Assembly: GCA_024697645.1 (NCBI GenBank)
Contig: JAILFH010000024.1
Span: forward strand, 20,095 to 84,094
DNA: 64,000 nt
From: Prevotella sp.
GTDB lineage: Bacteria; Bacteroidota; Bacteroidia; Bacteroidales; Bacteroidaceae
Direction of reading: 5' to 3'
Both the position numbers and the translations under genes were made by a program. The number at the start of each line of letters is the position of its first letter. Position 1 is the first letter of the stretch. The notes under the pieces are model-generated. The model was not told the DNA's origin. It saw nothing but the letters and a program-made list of their open reading frames with translations, and did no database searches. This document shows, one piece after another, positions 7,930 to 17,034 of the stretch.

Positions 7930-8823
7930 CTAATTAAGATAAATAATTACCAAAAACGCCAAGAACCAACCTACAACAATGAGTTGCGTAGGGCGATCGC
8001 GCAGGATAACCTTTGTTGGGTCACCACTCTTCTCATCAACCACTGCAATCTGAACATAGCGCAGAAGACCTACGAGAACGAAGATGGAAGTGAGATAGAG
8101 ATAGTGCGTATTGAAATGAGCCGTAACTTCAGGCGATACAGTGTACATAATGTAGCAAACCAAGGTGACGGAACCCGTAATCGTAATGGCCTGATTGATG
8201 AATGTGAGGTTGTAGCGCGAAGTGTTTCTGCGGGGAGCCTCTCCCGTCTGTTGCATACGAAGAACATCATCACGGCGTTTGGCAAACGAGAGAAACAGTG
8301 TGAGCAGGAAAGTCATGAGTACAATCCACTGAGAAAGATGCGTCTGCGTAGCCATACCTCCAGCCAAAATGCGCAGGACGAAACCAAATGCAACAACGCA
8401 AACATCGATGATGGCGTGATTTTTCAACTCAGCACAATAAGCAAGATTGAGCACCCAATAGAAAAGAACAACATAAGCCTCATTGCCAATGCCACGTCCA
8501 AATACAATAGGGGAAATCAAACATACAATCACCATCGAAAGCACAAAGAACAAACCCATGAGTCCATAAGCCTGACCTTTAGAAATAAGTCCAGAAGCAA
8601 TAGGACGCTTACACTTCACAGGGTGACGACGATCAGCCTCTACGTCGACAAGGTCGTTGAAACAATAGATGCTCGAAGCGGCAAAACAAAACGCCAGAAA
8701 CGTGAGGAACGCCGCCAGAAGTCGCTGAGTGTCGAGCAAACTGCCACCAAAGAACAATGGAAGAAATACGAACACATTCTTAATCCATTGTTTGGGTCGG
8801 ATAAGGCGCAATATGGGAGACAT
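7930..8823 (-). CDS. UbiA-type polyprenyl-phosphate phosphoribosyltransferase
   Basis: 297 residues, about eight or nine membrane helices. The first Asp-rich motif (NDLVDVEADRRHP, then KRPIASG) is characteristic of UbiA proteins that transfer 5-phosphoribose from PRPP to decaprenyl phosphate rather than aromatic prenyltransferases. The N-terminal RPKQWIKNVFVF also fits that subgroup. Upstream of HAD, GtrA-like and polytopic membrane genes, it probably starts a small pathway for lipid-linked pentose donors used in envelope glycans. The exact polyprenyl chain and final sugar cannot be read from sequence. Confidence 0.88.
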   Translation of the reverse strand: MSPILRLIRPKQWIKNVFVFLPLFFGGSLLDTQRLLAAFLTFLAFCFAASSIYCFNDLVDVEADRRHPVKCKRPIASGLISKGQAYGLMGLFFVLSMVIVCLISPIVFGRGIGNEAYVVLFYWVLNLAYCAELKNHAIIDVCVVAFGFVLRILAGGMATQTHLSQWIVLMTFLLTLFLSFAKRRDDVLRMQQTGEAPRRNTSRYNLTFINQAITITGSVTLVCYIMYTVSPEVTAHFNTHYLYLTSIFVLVGLLRYVQIAVVDEKSGDPTKVILRDRPTQLIVVGWFLAFLVIIYLN

Positions 8824-8935
8824 AGGGTTTAATGAGTTTACGAGTTTATAATATTACTTATTCTACTATAGAAAGTGGGAAAATGATTGCAATCATATCA
8901 GATACAGATAGTGTCCGACTTTGCAGACATCTGAC

Positions 8936-9994
8936 TTATTCCCTGACTGTTGTCGGCTTTTTACGATTTGAGAGAATATTGACGAGGGGTTGCAACAGGC
9001 GATGCAAAGCCCAAGCCAAGGGCAAAGAGATGAGAACTGTGAGCAGGAATGTGGGCCAATAGCCAAGATGATATTGGGCAATTGGCTTCATCACAAAATG
9101 CACATGAATGAGATAGGTTTCGAGAGAAATACTACCTACAAACGTCAATACACGTAGCAACCACGCAGGACTCAGTTTCAACAAGAGATTGAGCAGTAGA
9201 ATGCCACAAACGGTCAGAGGAATATAAATCATGCGTTCGGCGAACAGAGGGAACTTACCATGACGTATCTGTTCAAGATAAAGACTCGAGGCAAAAGCAA
9301 CTACAAAGAACAACAGGATGAGCCACAGGGCAGAACCGTCGATTTTGTCTTTCCTGCGAACCTGCTCTCCTATGTTAATACCAATGAGGAAGATGGGCAC
9401 CCGACTCCAAAAGATTTCCAGATGACCCACAGCCTGATGGATAGGCACCACCCATTGCACAATGACGCACCACATCACAGCCAAAACTGGTAACCATCGA
9501 TAAACAGGATGGCGACGGATAAGTTCCATGTAGAAAGGAGCAATGACATAGAACGCCATGATGGCAGGAATATACCAAAAGGTAAGTTCATCGAAGCGCC
9601 AAAAATCCAAATTGATGGTGATATCGCCCAAAAGATTGACAAAAGAAGGACTATATTTGCGAGCCCCAAGGAAGTCGGGAACATAGAACAAACTTGCCAT
9701 AATAAGCCAAGCTGGCATAATTCTGGCAAATCGGCGTTGGTAGAAACGGCCGAGACCGAATCCTTTATCTGCAGATGTCGCATTCTCCTTTCCTTTCGTC
9801 CAAGCGAACCAAAGACCCATACCACTCAGGAAGAAGAACATATCGACACCAACGTTACCCAAACGGTGAAGACCGAAGAACGCATCACCACGACCTAAAG
9901 GCACATGGAACAGAATGATGAAAAGCATTGCTGCTCCCATCAGTTCACCGCGAAAACGGCTAATATCTGCACATTCTATGTCTTTAAGTTTCAT
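8936..9994 (-). CDS. acyltransferase family 3 membrane protein
   Basis: 352 residues with about ten hydrophobic helices. The N-terminus has the family pattern RFRGELMGAAMLFIILFHV, with Arg and His placed as in acyltransferase-3 enzymes, followed by GNVGVDMFFFLSGMGLWF. These enzymes move acyl groups (often acetyl) onto sugars of surface polysaccharide or lipid. It is one of two such genes in tandem. The acceptor is unknown. Confidence 0.88.
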   Translation of the reverse strand: MKLKDIECADISRFRGELMGAAMLFIILFHVPLGRGDAFFGLHRLGNVGVDMFFFLSGMGLWFAWTKGKENATSADKGFGLGRFYQRRFARIMPAWLIMASLFYVPDFLGARKYSPSFVNLLGDITINLDFWRFDELTFWYIPAIMAFYVIAPFYMELIRRHPVYRWLPVLAVMWCVIVQWVVPIHQAVGHLEIFWSRVPIFLIGINIGEQVRRKDKIDGSALWLILLFFVVAFASSLYLEQIRHGKFPLFAERMIYIPLTVCGILLLNLLLKLSPAWLLRVLTFVGSISLETYLIHVHFVMKPIAQYHLGYWPTFLLTVLISLPLAWALHRLLQPLVNILSNRKKPTTVRE

Positions 9995-10138
9995 TCGTCA
10001 AAAGATTCAAATTCTTCAGTTCCAATACCTGTAGGAAATAGACTTCATTCAGTTTGGCTTCAACGTTGATTTTTAACTATGATTTTTCTCTTTTTCTTCA
10101 ATTTTTGCCCATTTCATCGAGACTATTCGCAATAATCC

Positions 10139-11257
10139 TCACTTTTTCTTACCCGAAATCAAGTCACTCATCACCCACGCCAAAACAAGTGAGGCTACGA
10201 TATAGAGTGCAAGACCCGTGTAGAGGCCATCGTGACGACTAATGGGAATCAAAACCTTGCGCGTGATGGGATGCAAGACAAAGAGTGCCGCCGAAATTCC
10301 ACCCAACCAAGTGAGGATTCGGAGGAGCCAGTCGGGTGTCACTTTCACTAAACAAAAACCCGCAGAGCATACAAATAGTGGCACGAAGAACCAACTAATA
10401 TAACTGAAACTAAGCGAATAAATGAAATAGAGCGACATGAGACCAAACAACCAATTATAGCCACGCGACATGGGCATTGGCATACGGGCAACAAGCAGTC
10501 CATAGCCAAAAGGCAACATTCCGCCAATGAAATTGTAGCGGAGGCGATAGAGTTCTGTACTCTCTGGGCCACAAAACATCTGCACTAACGTACAAACGAC
10601 CATCAGTCCTACTGTCCAACCCCAATGGCGACGATAGAGGAATAAACGATAGACAATGTAGAGTTGCATCATAAGCCCGAAGAACCAATAGGGACCGGGC
10701 CAAATGACGCTATGGCGATGACCCGCCACTCCATCGGGAAATTCCAAAAGATTATTGAACAATCCCAGTTGTGCCACAACATCGAGTAATTCATAGCGAT
10801 GACGACCTGGTGTCATTGCATCGACAAGAACGAACAAACCGAAACCAATGACCATCATTCGGAAAAGTTTCACGAAATGGCGCCAGAGGAACTGCAATGC
10901 GGAAGAGTTCTTTATCTGAAACTTCAGTTTGTCCCACCAACTTGCATGAGTAGCATTCAGTTTGTAATCATTCGGTTCAGGACCATTCTCATATTTCATC
11001 ACCAGACCGTAAGCACTCAGAAATAGGAACATAGGAACACCATAATGACCGAAGAACGACAGAAGGTGGAGCGTCAGATTCCAGTCGGGCGAAGACATAA
11101 CTCCACTTAACCCAATTACATTATTCGCATGGAAAAGATATTCGTTTTCGCGAATGATTCCTGGCAACCAATGACAGAAGTTATGCAGGACTATGCCCGC
11201 AATAGCGACTCCACGAAGGGCGTTACACTCCGCTCTGGTGAGAAATTCTTTTTTCAT
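10139..11257 (-). CDS. acyltransferase family 3 membrane protein
   Basis: 372 residues, polytopic. It begins MKKEFLTRAECNALRGVAIAGIVLHN, giving the Arg and His of the family, and later GHYGVPMFLFLSAYGLV. It differs clearly from its neighbour at 8936-9994, so the two are paralogues rather than a recent duplication. The likely role is O-acylation of a surface glycan. A 145-bp gap separates it from that neighbour. Confidence 0.88.
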   Translation of the reverse strand: MKKEFLTRAECNALRGVAIAGIVLHNFCHWLPGIIRENEYLFHANNVIGLSGVMSSPDWNLTLHLLSFFGHYGVPMFLFLSAYGLVMKYENGPEPNDYKLNATHASWWDKLKFQIKNSSALQFLWRHFVKLFRMMVIGFGLFVLVDAMTPGRHRYELLDVVAQLGLFNNLLEFPDGVAGHRHSVIWPGPYWFFGLMMQLYIVYRLFLYRRHWGWTVGLMVVCTLVQMFCGPESTELYRLRYNFIGGMLPFGYGLLVARMPMPMSRGYNWLFGLMSLYFIYSLSFSYISWFFVPLFVCSAGFCLVKVTPDWLLRILTWLGGISAALFVLHPITRKVLIPISRHDGLYTGLALYIVASLVLAWVMSDLISGKKK

Positions 11258-11326
11258 TGTCTTGCAACAATCAGTTTCGTTATATTATTGTTCAGCACAA
11301 ACTCTAAGATTCCGTATGGACAGGAT

Positions 11327-13375
11327 TTACTTAACACTGTTCTTTTGCTGGAAATTCACAGAATCCTTCTTTGCTTTCTTTGCTCCCTTTGGAATCTTCG
11401 CCGTACGAGTACTACTCATATCACGGGGCAACTTATCATAGTCAACAAGCCCCTTCAGCATTCTTGGACGCTTGGCATTATATTCAGGCGCCAAAATGTT
11501 ATATTCGGGGTGATAGTCTTTCGTATGTATACCTGCCAGATAGAGCAGCATATGAGGAAGAGCATCTACCATCATCGGGCGTTTCCTTGCGGCATAAATC
11601 TGACGATACAACTCTGGTCGCGCCTTTATATATTTCTCTGAACACCACACCCAGAAAGGTATCTCATACTCATAATGAGCCAGTGGATAGTCTATGTCAT
11701 CACTATGATTGCGACAAATGACAAAACGCCCAGGTTCGAAGACTTCTTCACCATGATCAGGAACATAGATGACTATTGCATCCTGATCTTCGAAACGGCG
11801 AATAATCTGGTCAACGATGGAATCGTTATAAAGTGTGGCGTTGTCATACCAAACGAGTTGCTGCTTGCGTCGTGGCAACATCTTCGGGCGATGCTTCTGA
11901 TAGTCATCTGCCGTGAAATGAGTCTGCTTTTTCGGATAGCGAGAATAATAATTCATGTGCTGACCGAGAAGGTGGAAAATAGCAAGCGTGCCTTTCTGGT
12001 TTTCAACCTTCGATGAAGCATCGTATGCTGTATCAGGAAGGGACACTTTCCCCTCTTTCAGGAGTTGATCCCAATCCCTCAACAGTCCATCATCCCAAGG
12101 ATGCGTCGTTTCGTTACGCTGGTCGAACATTGCCTCTGAAAGTTGAGGATTGTTCAGAAAGAATCCACCTGAGAAATCGTAGACCGCATCCTTTGCCTTT
12201 GTCAGGAACTGATTTGTTAGGAACGTCACATTATAACCTGCCTGTTTGAAGACTTCTGGGAACAGCGGATAATCGCACCATTCACCTTCCTGACCGAGGA
12301 CGTGCAGCGAGAACATGTGCTTGAAGACAAAACTCGTGAGATTCCAGGAAGTCACCACGTCAGTGAACTTGATTAGATGCCAAGATTTTTCACGTTCTAA
12401 TTGACGTGGGGTCGTGGGCATGTAGTAGCCGTAAAGTTGAGAGTGATGCTTGTTGTAACTCTCGCCAATGATAAGAACAATAGTCGGCGAAGTATAGGAA
12501 CAACTATCCACACTCACCTTGCCGGCCGTTTCAATGAGTTGGTCCACCTGCTTTGCCGCTAACTGATTGGCACGAATGCTGAAGGCCAGTCGATAAACGG
12601 GAAGATACTGTTCTGCACGATGATAGCGTGTTATCTCGTTTTCAACTTGCCCAACAGAGTTAAGCGTCATCAGTCGCCATAATCCTTGTTTGTTTTTCCA
12701 CGATGTAGAAACGCTCCAAATAAGAAGACCAAGCATGAGCAAACCAAGAATTGCTTCTATGAGATTGCCACCATCAGAGGATTTCTCATGACGATAATAA
12801 GTCACACGACGATGACGACTCGTAGTCGATTTAAAAATAGGTGATGGGCTCCAACGGAGTTTTGTAGCCAGAAAACTTAAAATGGCATGGAATAAGGCAA
12901 TGAGCAACATCCACCCCACTCCACTTATAAGGGTTTCCCACGAAAGCACCGAACTTAGGAATTCCCCTGCCTCGCGCGAATCAGTCTCACCCACAAGCAT
13001 CAACATCGACGGTGTGAGCGAAGAACCATATTTCTCAAAGCAATAGACGTCGGCAATGGCAATGGCATAAAGCACCAGACAAACCAAGAATTTCACGACG
13101 CCTCGCCAAGAACCGCCCTGATAGCGGAATCGATGCCGATTTCTGCTAACCGATTTCTTCTGGCGATTGCCTGGGAAAATCATGAAGAATACACAAAGGA
13201 TATATACGTCAAGGAATAACTCCAGATAAAGATTCTCGTAGAGTTTCCCTGATGGTGTATGAGGCACCGTGAGCCAAGCACTCACGATGCCCAAAAGATA
13301 TAATGCGACGAACGTTACGGCATTCGCCTCAATAGGTCTGAACACCGCCCGTAATAACTTTTCAAGCAGTTTCAT
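11327..13375 (-). CDS. phosphoethanolamine transferase-like sulfatase-fold enzyme
   Basis: 682 residues: about five N-terminal membrane helices, then a periplasmic alkaline-phosphatase/sulfatase fold. Visible motifs are IIGESYNKHHSQLYGY (metal-binding Glu), NLTSFVFKHMFS (the Thr in this motif matches the catalytic Thr of EptA-type enzymes) and VPDHGEE with a later His. The closest named families are EptA/CptA phosphoethanolamine transferases that modify lipid A or core sugars. A promoter box sits only four bases from the ATG. It heads the envelope-glycan block on this strand. Substrate position (lipid A, core or other glycan) is unknown. Confidence 0.85.
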   Translation of the reverse strand: MKLLEKLLRAVFRPIEANAVTFVALYLLGIVSAWLTVPHTPSGKLYENLYLELFLDVYILCVFFMIFPGNRQKKSVSRNRHRFRYQGGSWRGVVKFLVCLVLYAIAIADVYCFEKYGSSLTPSMLMLVGETDSREAGEFLSSVLSWETLISGVGWMLLIALFHAILSFLATKLRWSPSPIFKSTTSRHRRVTYYRHEKSSDGGNLIEAILGLLMLGLLIWSVSTSWKNKQGLWRLMTLNSVGQVENEITRYHRAEQYLPVYRLAFSIRANQLAAKQVDQLIETAGKVSVDSCSYTSPTIVLIIGESYNKHHSQLYGYYMPTTPRQLEREKSWHLIKFTDVVTSWNLTSFVFKHMFSLHVLGQEGEWCDYPLFPEVFKQAGYNVTFLTNQFLTKAKDAVYDFSGGFFLNNPQLSEAMFDQRNETTHPWDDGLLRDWDQLLKEGKVSLPDTAYDASSKVENQKGTLAIFHLLGQHMNYYSRYPKKQTHFTADDYQKHRPKMLPRRKQQLVWYDNATLYNDSIVDQIIRRFEDQDAIVIYVPDHGEEVFEPGRFVICRNHSDDIDYPLAHYEYEIPFWVWCSEKYIKARPELYRQIYAARKRPMMVDALPHMLLYLAGIHTKDYHPEYNILAPEYNAKRPRMLKGLVDYDKLPRDMSSTRTAKIPKGAKKAKKDSVNFQQKNSVK

Positions 13376-13379
13376 GCTG

Positions 13380-13387
13380 CAAAGTTA
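13380..13387 (-). promoter_or_regulatory. Bacteroidota -7 box adjacent to the start codon
   Basis: On the minus strand TAACTTTG is followed by CAGC and then the ATG at 13375. Transcription should begin at or next to the start codon, implying an almost leaderless mRNA. The -33 element is not obvious. Confidence 0.55.
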
Positions 13388-13430
13388 TAAAAAAATCTTA
13401 AATAACGGACAGTGTTTACTGAAAATATGA

Positions 13431-15314
13431 TTATTCTATCAACTTGCCCACTTTGAGTTTGTCACCTTTCAGGTCAACTTCAAAGAGATGGGGAACACGC
13501 ACATAATGTCCATTTCGGTCAAAATGACTATGAACTGACATCAGCCAGCGACCCTCAAAAGTCTTAAAGAGCATAGCATGTCCATAGTTCGGAGGTGTGA
13601 TTGGTTTGGGTTCATGTATCCAAGGACCAAAGATTGTTCCACTCTCTGAATAGGCAACACCTTGTGTATAATCCTTATCAACCCATGAAGTCCAGATCAT
13701 GCCAAGACGACCTGTGCCAGTGCGGAAAAGATAAGGACCATCAGTAACCTTGTTCGGACCTTCCACACCATCTTCAACCTCATGACTCCAAGGTGCATCC
13801 TTTGCACGGAAGAGCACTGTTGGTTTACCTATTGTTCCACTCAAGTCAGGCTTGAGTTGGATGCATTCCATCGTTCCATTCCAATTCTGCAGCCATTCGC
13901 CACAATAGACCATATAAGGAGTTCCGTCTGGCTCCACCCAAAACGTTCCGTCGAGTGTAGGCTGCTTCGGATTCAGATAGATACTATCCTGCATCGGACG
14001 ATAAGGACCTTCGGCACGGTCGCTCACGAGGACATGTGAAGCACGACGCGGAATTACATTTCCTCGCACTGTATCAATCTTTATGGCATTATTGGTGAAA
14101 GTTCCGAAATAGTAGTATTTTCCCTTATATTGATGCAACTCAGCCGCCCAGATCTGCGGACGCGGTCCCATCCAGGAATCAGGGTCGGTTTCGGTTACTT
14201 GATAGGGACCTGTCCACGTATCCAAATCCTTACTCTTCCAAAGCAAACCGCCTGTTCCCGTCATATAATAAGTACGAGTAGCATAGTCAGCAAGAATACA
14301 AGGATCACTCAAACGAATACTATCGCGAGGAACAGTTGAAACTCTCCATTGCCTGTTATTGCGCCTATTGGGAGTATTCACGAATGTAGAACCCGGAATT
14401 GAAGAATTCTGATAGACACGAACATAATCAATTTCGTAGCGCATTGGCATTGCAGCATCGTCGATAGTTCCACCATTATCGCCACCCAAAGCAAGGTTGA
14501 GAAGGATATATTGGGGCTTAGTGAAAGGATTGATGTGACGTCCTGCCTCACCATTCACAGTTGAAGAAAGTGGAATATCGTTGAGCAATTCATCATCGAG
14601 ATAGATACGAATGGCCTCCGAAGTCCAGTCCATGCGCCAGATATGGAACTTATCTGCCCACTGCGGGTCACGATCGGTGAAATGGGTGAAGGGGATGCGC
14701 TTCGAATTCCATACCGCACGATTCTGATCATTGCCCCATGCTGCATTCGCTAAAATATGGGGAACACCATTCACACGATAATACTCCATTACATCAATTT
14801 CACCGCACGAAGGCCAAGGAAGTCTGTCTTCGCCTGGTGCGCCCAATAACCAAATTGCAGGCCAGGATCCTCCTGCTATGGGAATGCGTGCTTTCACTTC
14901 AAGTCGTCCGTAGAGAAAACTGAACGAGCGACGTGTTGTAATCGAAGCCGAAGTATAGCCTATGCGCTCACGCTGATTTCTCCAGTCATTGCGTTGCCGA
15001 CGCTGCCGATTCTGCTGACCATTCTCTACGTTTCCTTCACCTCCATTCTCTTTACTGAACATCGGATTAGGAAGGTCGGTCTTACGGCATTCGATTACCA
15101 ATCGGCCATTCTCCCGGAAGGCATTCTCACCTTGATACCACTGATCTTCATGATTACGTACAAATCCACGCTCAGGTTCCCATACCTCAGCATTATAAGG
15201 ACCATTGCCCTCAAATTCATCACTCCACACGAGTTTCCACTCCTGTGAATTCTGTGCTGTTGCCCCCATAAAACTGACGGCCGCAAACATAATTGTCAAA
15301 AATAGTTTCTTCAT
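13431..15314 (-). CDS. secreted GH16-GH43 fusion glycoside hydrolase
   Basis: 627 residues with a signal peptide (MKKLFLTIMFAAVSFMGATAQ). Residues about 25-310 are a GH16 beta-jelly roll with the catalytic ExDxxE motif (GEIDVMEYY, about residue 175). Residues about 330-625 are a GH43 five-bladed propeller: LSDPC supplies the base Asp, TLDGTFWVEPDG a further Asp, and VEGP the acid Glu. GH16 enzymes of this kind usually cut beta-1,3-glucan or beta-galactan; GH43 usually removes arabinose or galactose. A single chain with both activities could degrade a branched beta-1,3-linked polymer such as arabinogalactan or mixed cell-wall glucan. The substrate is inference. Confidence 0.88.
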   Translation of the reverse strand: MKKLFLTIMFAAVSFMGATAQNSQEWKLVWSDEFEGNGPYNAEVWEPERGFVRNHEDQWYQGENAFRENGRLVIECRKTDLPNPMFSKENGGEGNVENGQQNRQRRQRNDWRNQRERIGYTSASITTRRSFSFLYGRLEVKARIPIAGGSWPAIWLLGAPGEDRLPWPSCGEIDVMEYYRVNGVPHILANAAWGNDQNRAVWNSKRIPFTHFTDRDPQWADKFHIWRMDWTSEAIRIYLDDELLNDIPLSSTVNGEAGRHINPFTKPQYILLNLALGGDNGGTIDDAAMPMRYEIDYVRVYQNSSIPGSTFVNTPNRRNNRQWRVSTVPRDSIRLSDPCILADYATRTYYMTGTGGLLWKSKDLDTWTGPYQVTETDPDSWMGPRPQIWAAELHQYKGKYYYFGTFTNNAIKIDTVRGNVIPRRASHVLVSDRAEGPYRPMQDSIYLNPKQPTLDGTFWVEPDGTPYMVYCGEWLQNWNGTMECIQLKPDLSGTIGKPTVLFRAKDAPWSHEVEDGVEGPNKVTDGPYLFRTGTGRLGMIWTSWVDKDYTQGVAYSESGTIFGPWIHEPKPITPPNYGHAMLFKTFEGRWLMSVHSHFDRNGHYVRVPHLFEVDLKGDKLKVGKLIE

Positions 15315-15340
15315 ATCCAGTTAGTTTTTTGATGTTGATT

Positions 15341-16360
15341 CTATTGTCCGCCGAGACGGTCAAAATAAACTATGATTTCCTCCCAAGTCTTGAACTCGTC
15401 GCTTCCAAATTCTATAACGCTTCCCATCATCTCTGGCGATTCCCCCTTCACGATGAAATAATCTCCATAGAGCAACTGTGGCTGATTCGTGAACACCACG
15501 TGGTCGTGAGCAGGAACGGAAATATATTTTTCGAGCCACGTCTGCACTTGGTCCATATAGGCGTGACAGTTGGTGGGACAAGGTGCATAGAAATAGACAT
15601 TGTAAGTCTCTATCAGATGCATTACTGCCTTCACGAGGCTCGACACGGGTTTGTCATAACTATCGTGCATAGCATCGAACGCAATGAATATCATCGGGCG
15701 CTGCCGTTTTTCCTGCTTATCATCAATCCAGCGGATGACGGGCACTACGGCATTGAGAAATGAACGGTCGTCCATTCGGTGCTCACCATGAAAAAGGATT
15801 GCCTGAGTGTAGTGTTCGCAGAACAAATCGAAAGTATGCACGAGAGGGTCCTCGTCGCCAAAAAGACCAAACACTCGCTCGTTTTCTTCCATTTTTGCCT
15901 CATCGCCAGAGGATTCTAATACCTGAAAACATTGTTCCGACACTTCGCGATATTCTTTGACCAGTGGTTTGTCCACATAGAACTCCTGCACACCATCGGC
16001 TCGCTGATTGAGGAACGACTGCTTACCCATCATATTGTGTTCGCGCATCGTGTCGGCAATCTGGAAAGCAGGATTCACAAGAATGCGATCAAAACCCTGC
16101 AATTGTTCGGTATACATGCCGCCCATCGAGGTCCCAAGAATGAGATCGGGCTTCAACTCTTCACATTTCGACTTCAGCAATTCGATAGCCTCATGAGGAT
16201 TCACAGGCAAATCGAAAGCCAAGATAGTTGCCTCAGGAAAAGACTGGCGCAACCGACTAACTGTGCCACTATTTGCCGACGACGCGAAACCATGAACATA
16301 CATGATGCGCTTGCCCTTCATCACATCAGGAAATTGCTGTAGATACGGATTCTGTGTCAT
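15341..16360 (-). CDS. YqiA-like alpha/beta hydrolase fused to a pseudo-5'-nucleotidase domain
   Basis: 339 residues. The first about 200 form a YqiA/YcfP-type alpha/beta hydrolase: MYVHGFASSANSGTV, the nucleophile elbow GTSMGGMY, and a late acid and His (GDEDPLV, FHGEHRM). The C-terminal about 115 residues resemble the 5'(3')-deoxyribonucleotidase HAD fold: a WLEKY helix, GDYFIV, and an IEFGSDEFKTW end. The nucleotidase catalytic DxDG is replaced by FDAMHD and the late GDYLIDD Asp pair is missing, so this half is probably inactive. It starts six bases after aat, in the same operon-like run as clpS-clpA-aat. The substrate is unknown. Confidence 0.75.
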   Translation of the reverse strand: MTQNPYLQQFPDVMKGKRIMYVHGFASSANSGTVSRLRQSFPEATILAFDLPVNPHEAIELLKSKCEELKPDLILGTSMGGMYTEQLQGFDRILVNPAFQIADTMREHNMMGKQSFLNQRADGVQEFYVDKPLVKEYREVSEQCFQVLESSGDEAKMEENERVFGLFGDEDPLVHTFDLFCEHYTQAILFHGEHRMDDRSFLNAVVPVIRWIDDKQEKRQRPMIFIAFDAMHDSYDKPVSSLVKAVMHLIETYNVYFYAPCPTNCHAYMDQVQTWLEKYISVPAHDHVVFTNQPQLLYGDYFIVKGESPEMMGSVIEFGSDEFKTWEEIIVYFDRLGGQ

Positions 16361-16366
16361 ATATTT

Positions 16367-17029
16367 CTATTTGTTTTCTGTTGTTTTTTCGTCATGAATA
16401 ATGCTCAAATACTCATCGTAACTGATGTAGCGTCCTCCCATACTGCGGAGGTGAGGAGTCTCAAACTGGCAGTCGATAAGGCCTCCATCGTGAGCAACCA
16501 GAAACTCCGCCAAGAAAATCAGCGCCAGTTTCGAGGCACTCGGCACCAGCGAGAACATGCTCTCACCAAAGAAACTCCGCCCGATTGAAACCCCATAGAG
16601 TCCTCCCACGAGTTTGTCTTCGTCCCAAACCTCTACACTCGTTGCCAAATGCTGATGGTGAAGTTCGGTGTAGGCTTCAATGATATTCTCACCCAACCAA
16701 GCACCTTGCTGATTGTAGCGCAGTTCAGAACAATTTCTGATGACCCCATCGAAATCCTCATTGAACGTACAGCGATAACGACCTTTATTCATCAGCGTCC
16801 GCATGCTATGCGAGATATGAATTTCCGAAGGAAAGATAACAAAGCGCTGCAGAGGACAATACCAATAAGGTTCCTCGCTGTCGCGAAACGAATACCACGG
16901 GAAGATGCCGTAGTAGTAGGCCAGCAGAAGTCGGTCCACACTCAAATCTCCACCAATGGCAATCAGTCCATCGGGTTCTCCATGAATCGGATTGGGAAAC
17001 CAGAGTTCTTCGTCTAACTCGTAAACCAT
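16367..17029 (-). CDS. aat: leucyl/phenylalanyl-tRNA-protein transferase
   Basis: 220 residues covering the whole Aat family: FPNPIHGEPDGLIAIGGDLS at the N-terminus, YYYGIFPWYS, QGAWLGENIIEAY, GGLYGVSIGRSFFGESMFS and DCQFETPHLRSMGG. Aat adds Leu or Phe from charged tRNA to N-terminal Lys/Arg, creating an N-degron. It lies five bases downstream of clpA, which unfolds such substrates once ClpS delivers them, so the operon encodes the bacterial N-degron pathway except ClpP. Confidence 0.97.
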   Translation of the reverse strand: MVYELDEELWFPNPIHGEPDGLIAIGGDLSVDRLLLAYYYGIFPWYSFRDSEEPYWYCPLQRFVIFPSEIHISHSMRTLMNKGRYRCTFNEDFDGVIRNCSELRYNQQGAWLGENIIEAYTELHHQHLATSVEVWDEDKLVGGLYGVSIGRSFFGESMFSLVPSASKLALIFLAEFLVAHDGGLIDCQFETPHLRSMGGRYISYDEYLSIIHDEKTTENK

Positions 17030-17034
17030 CGCCT

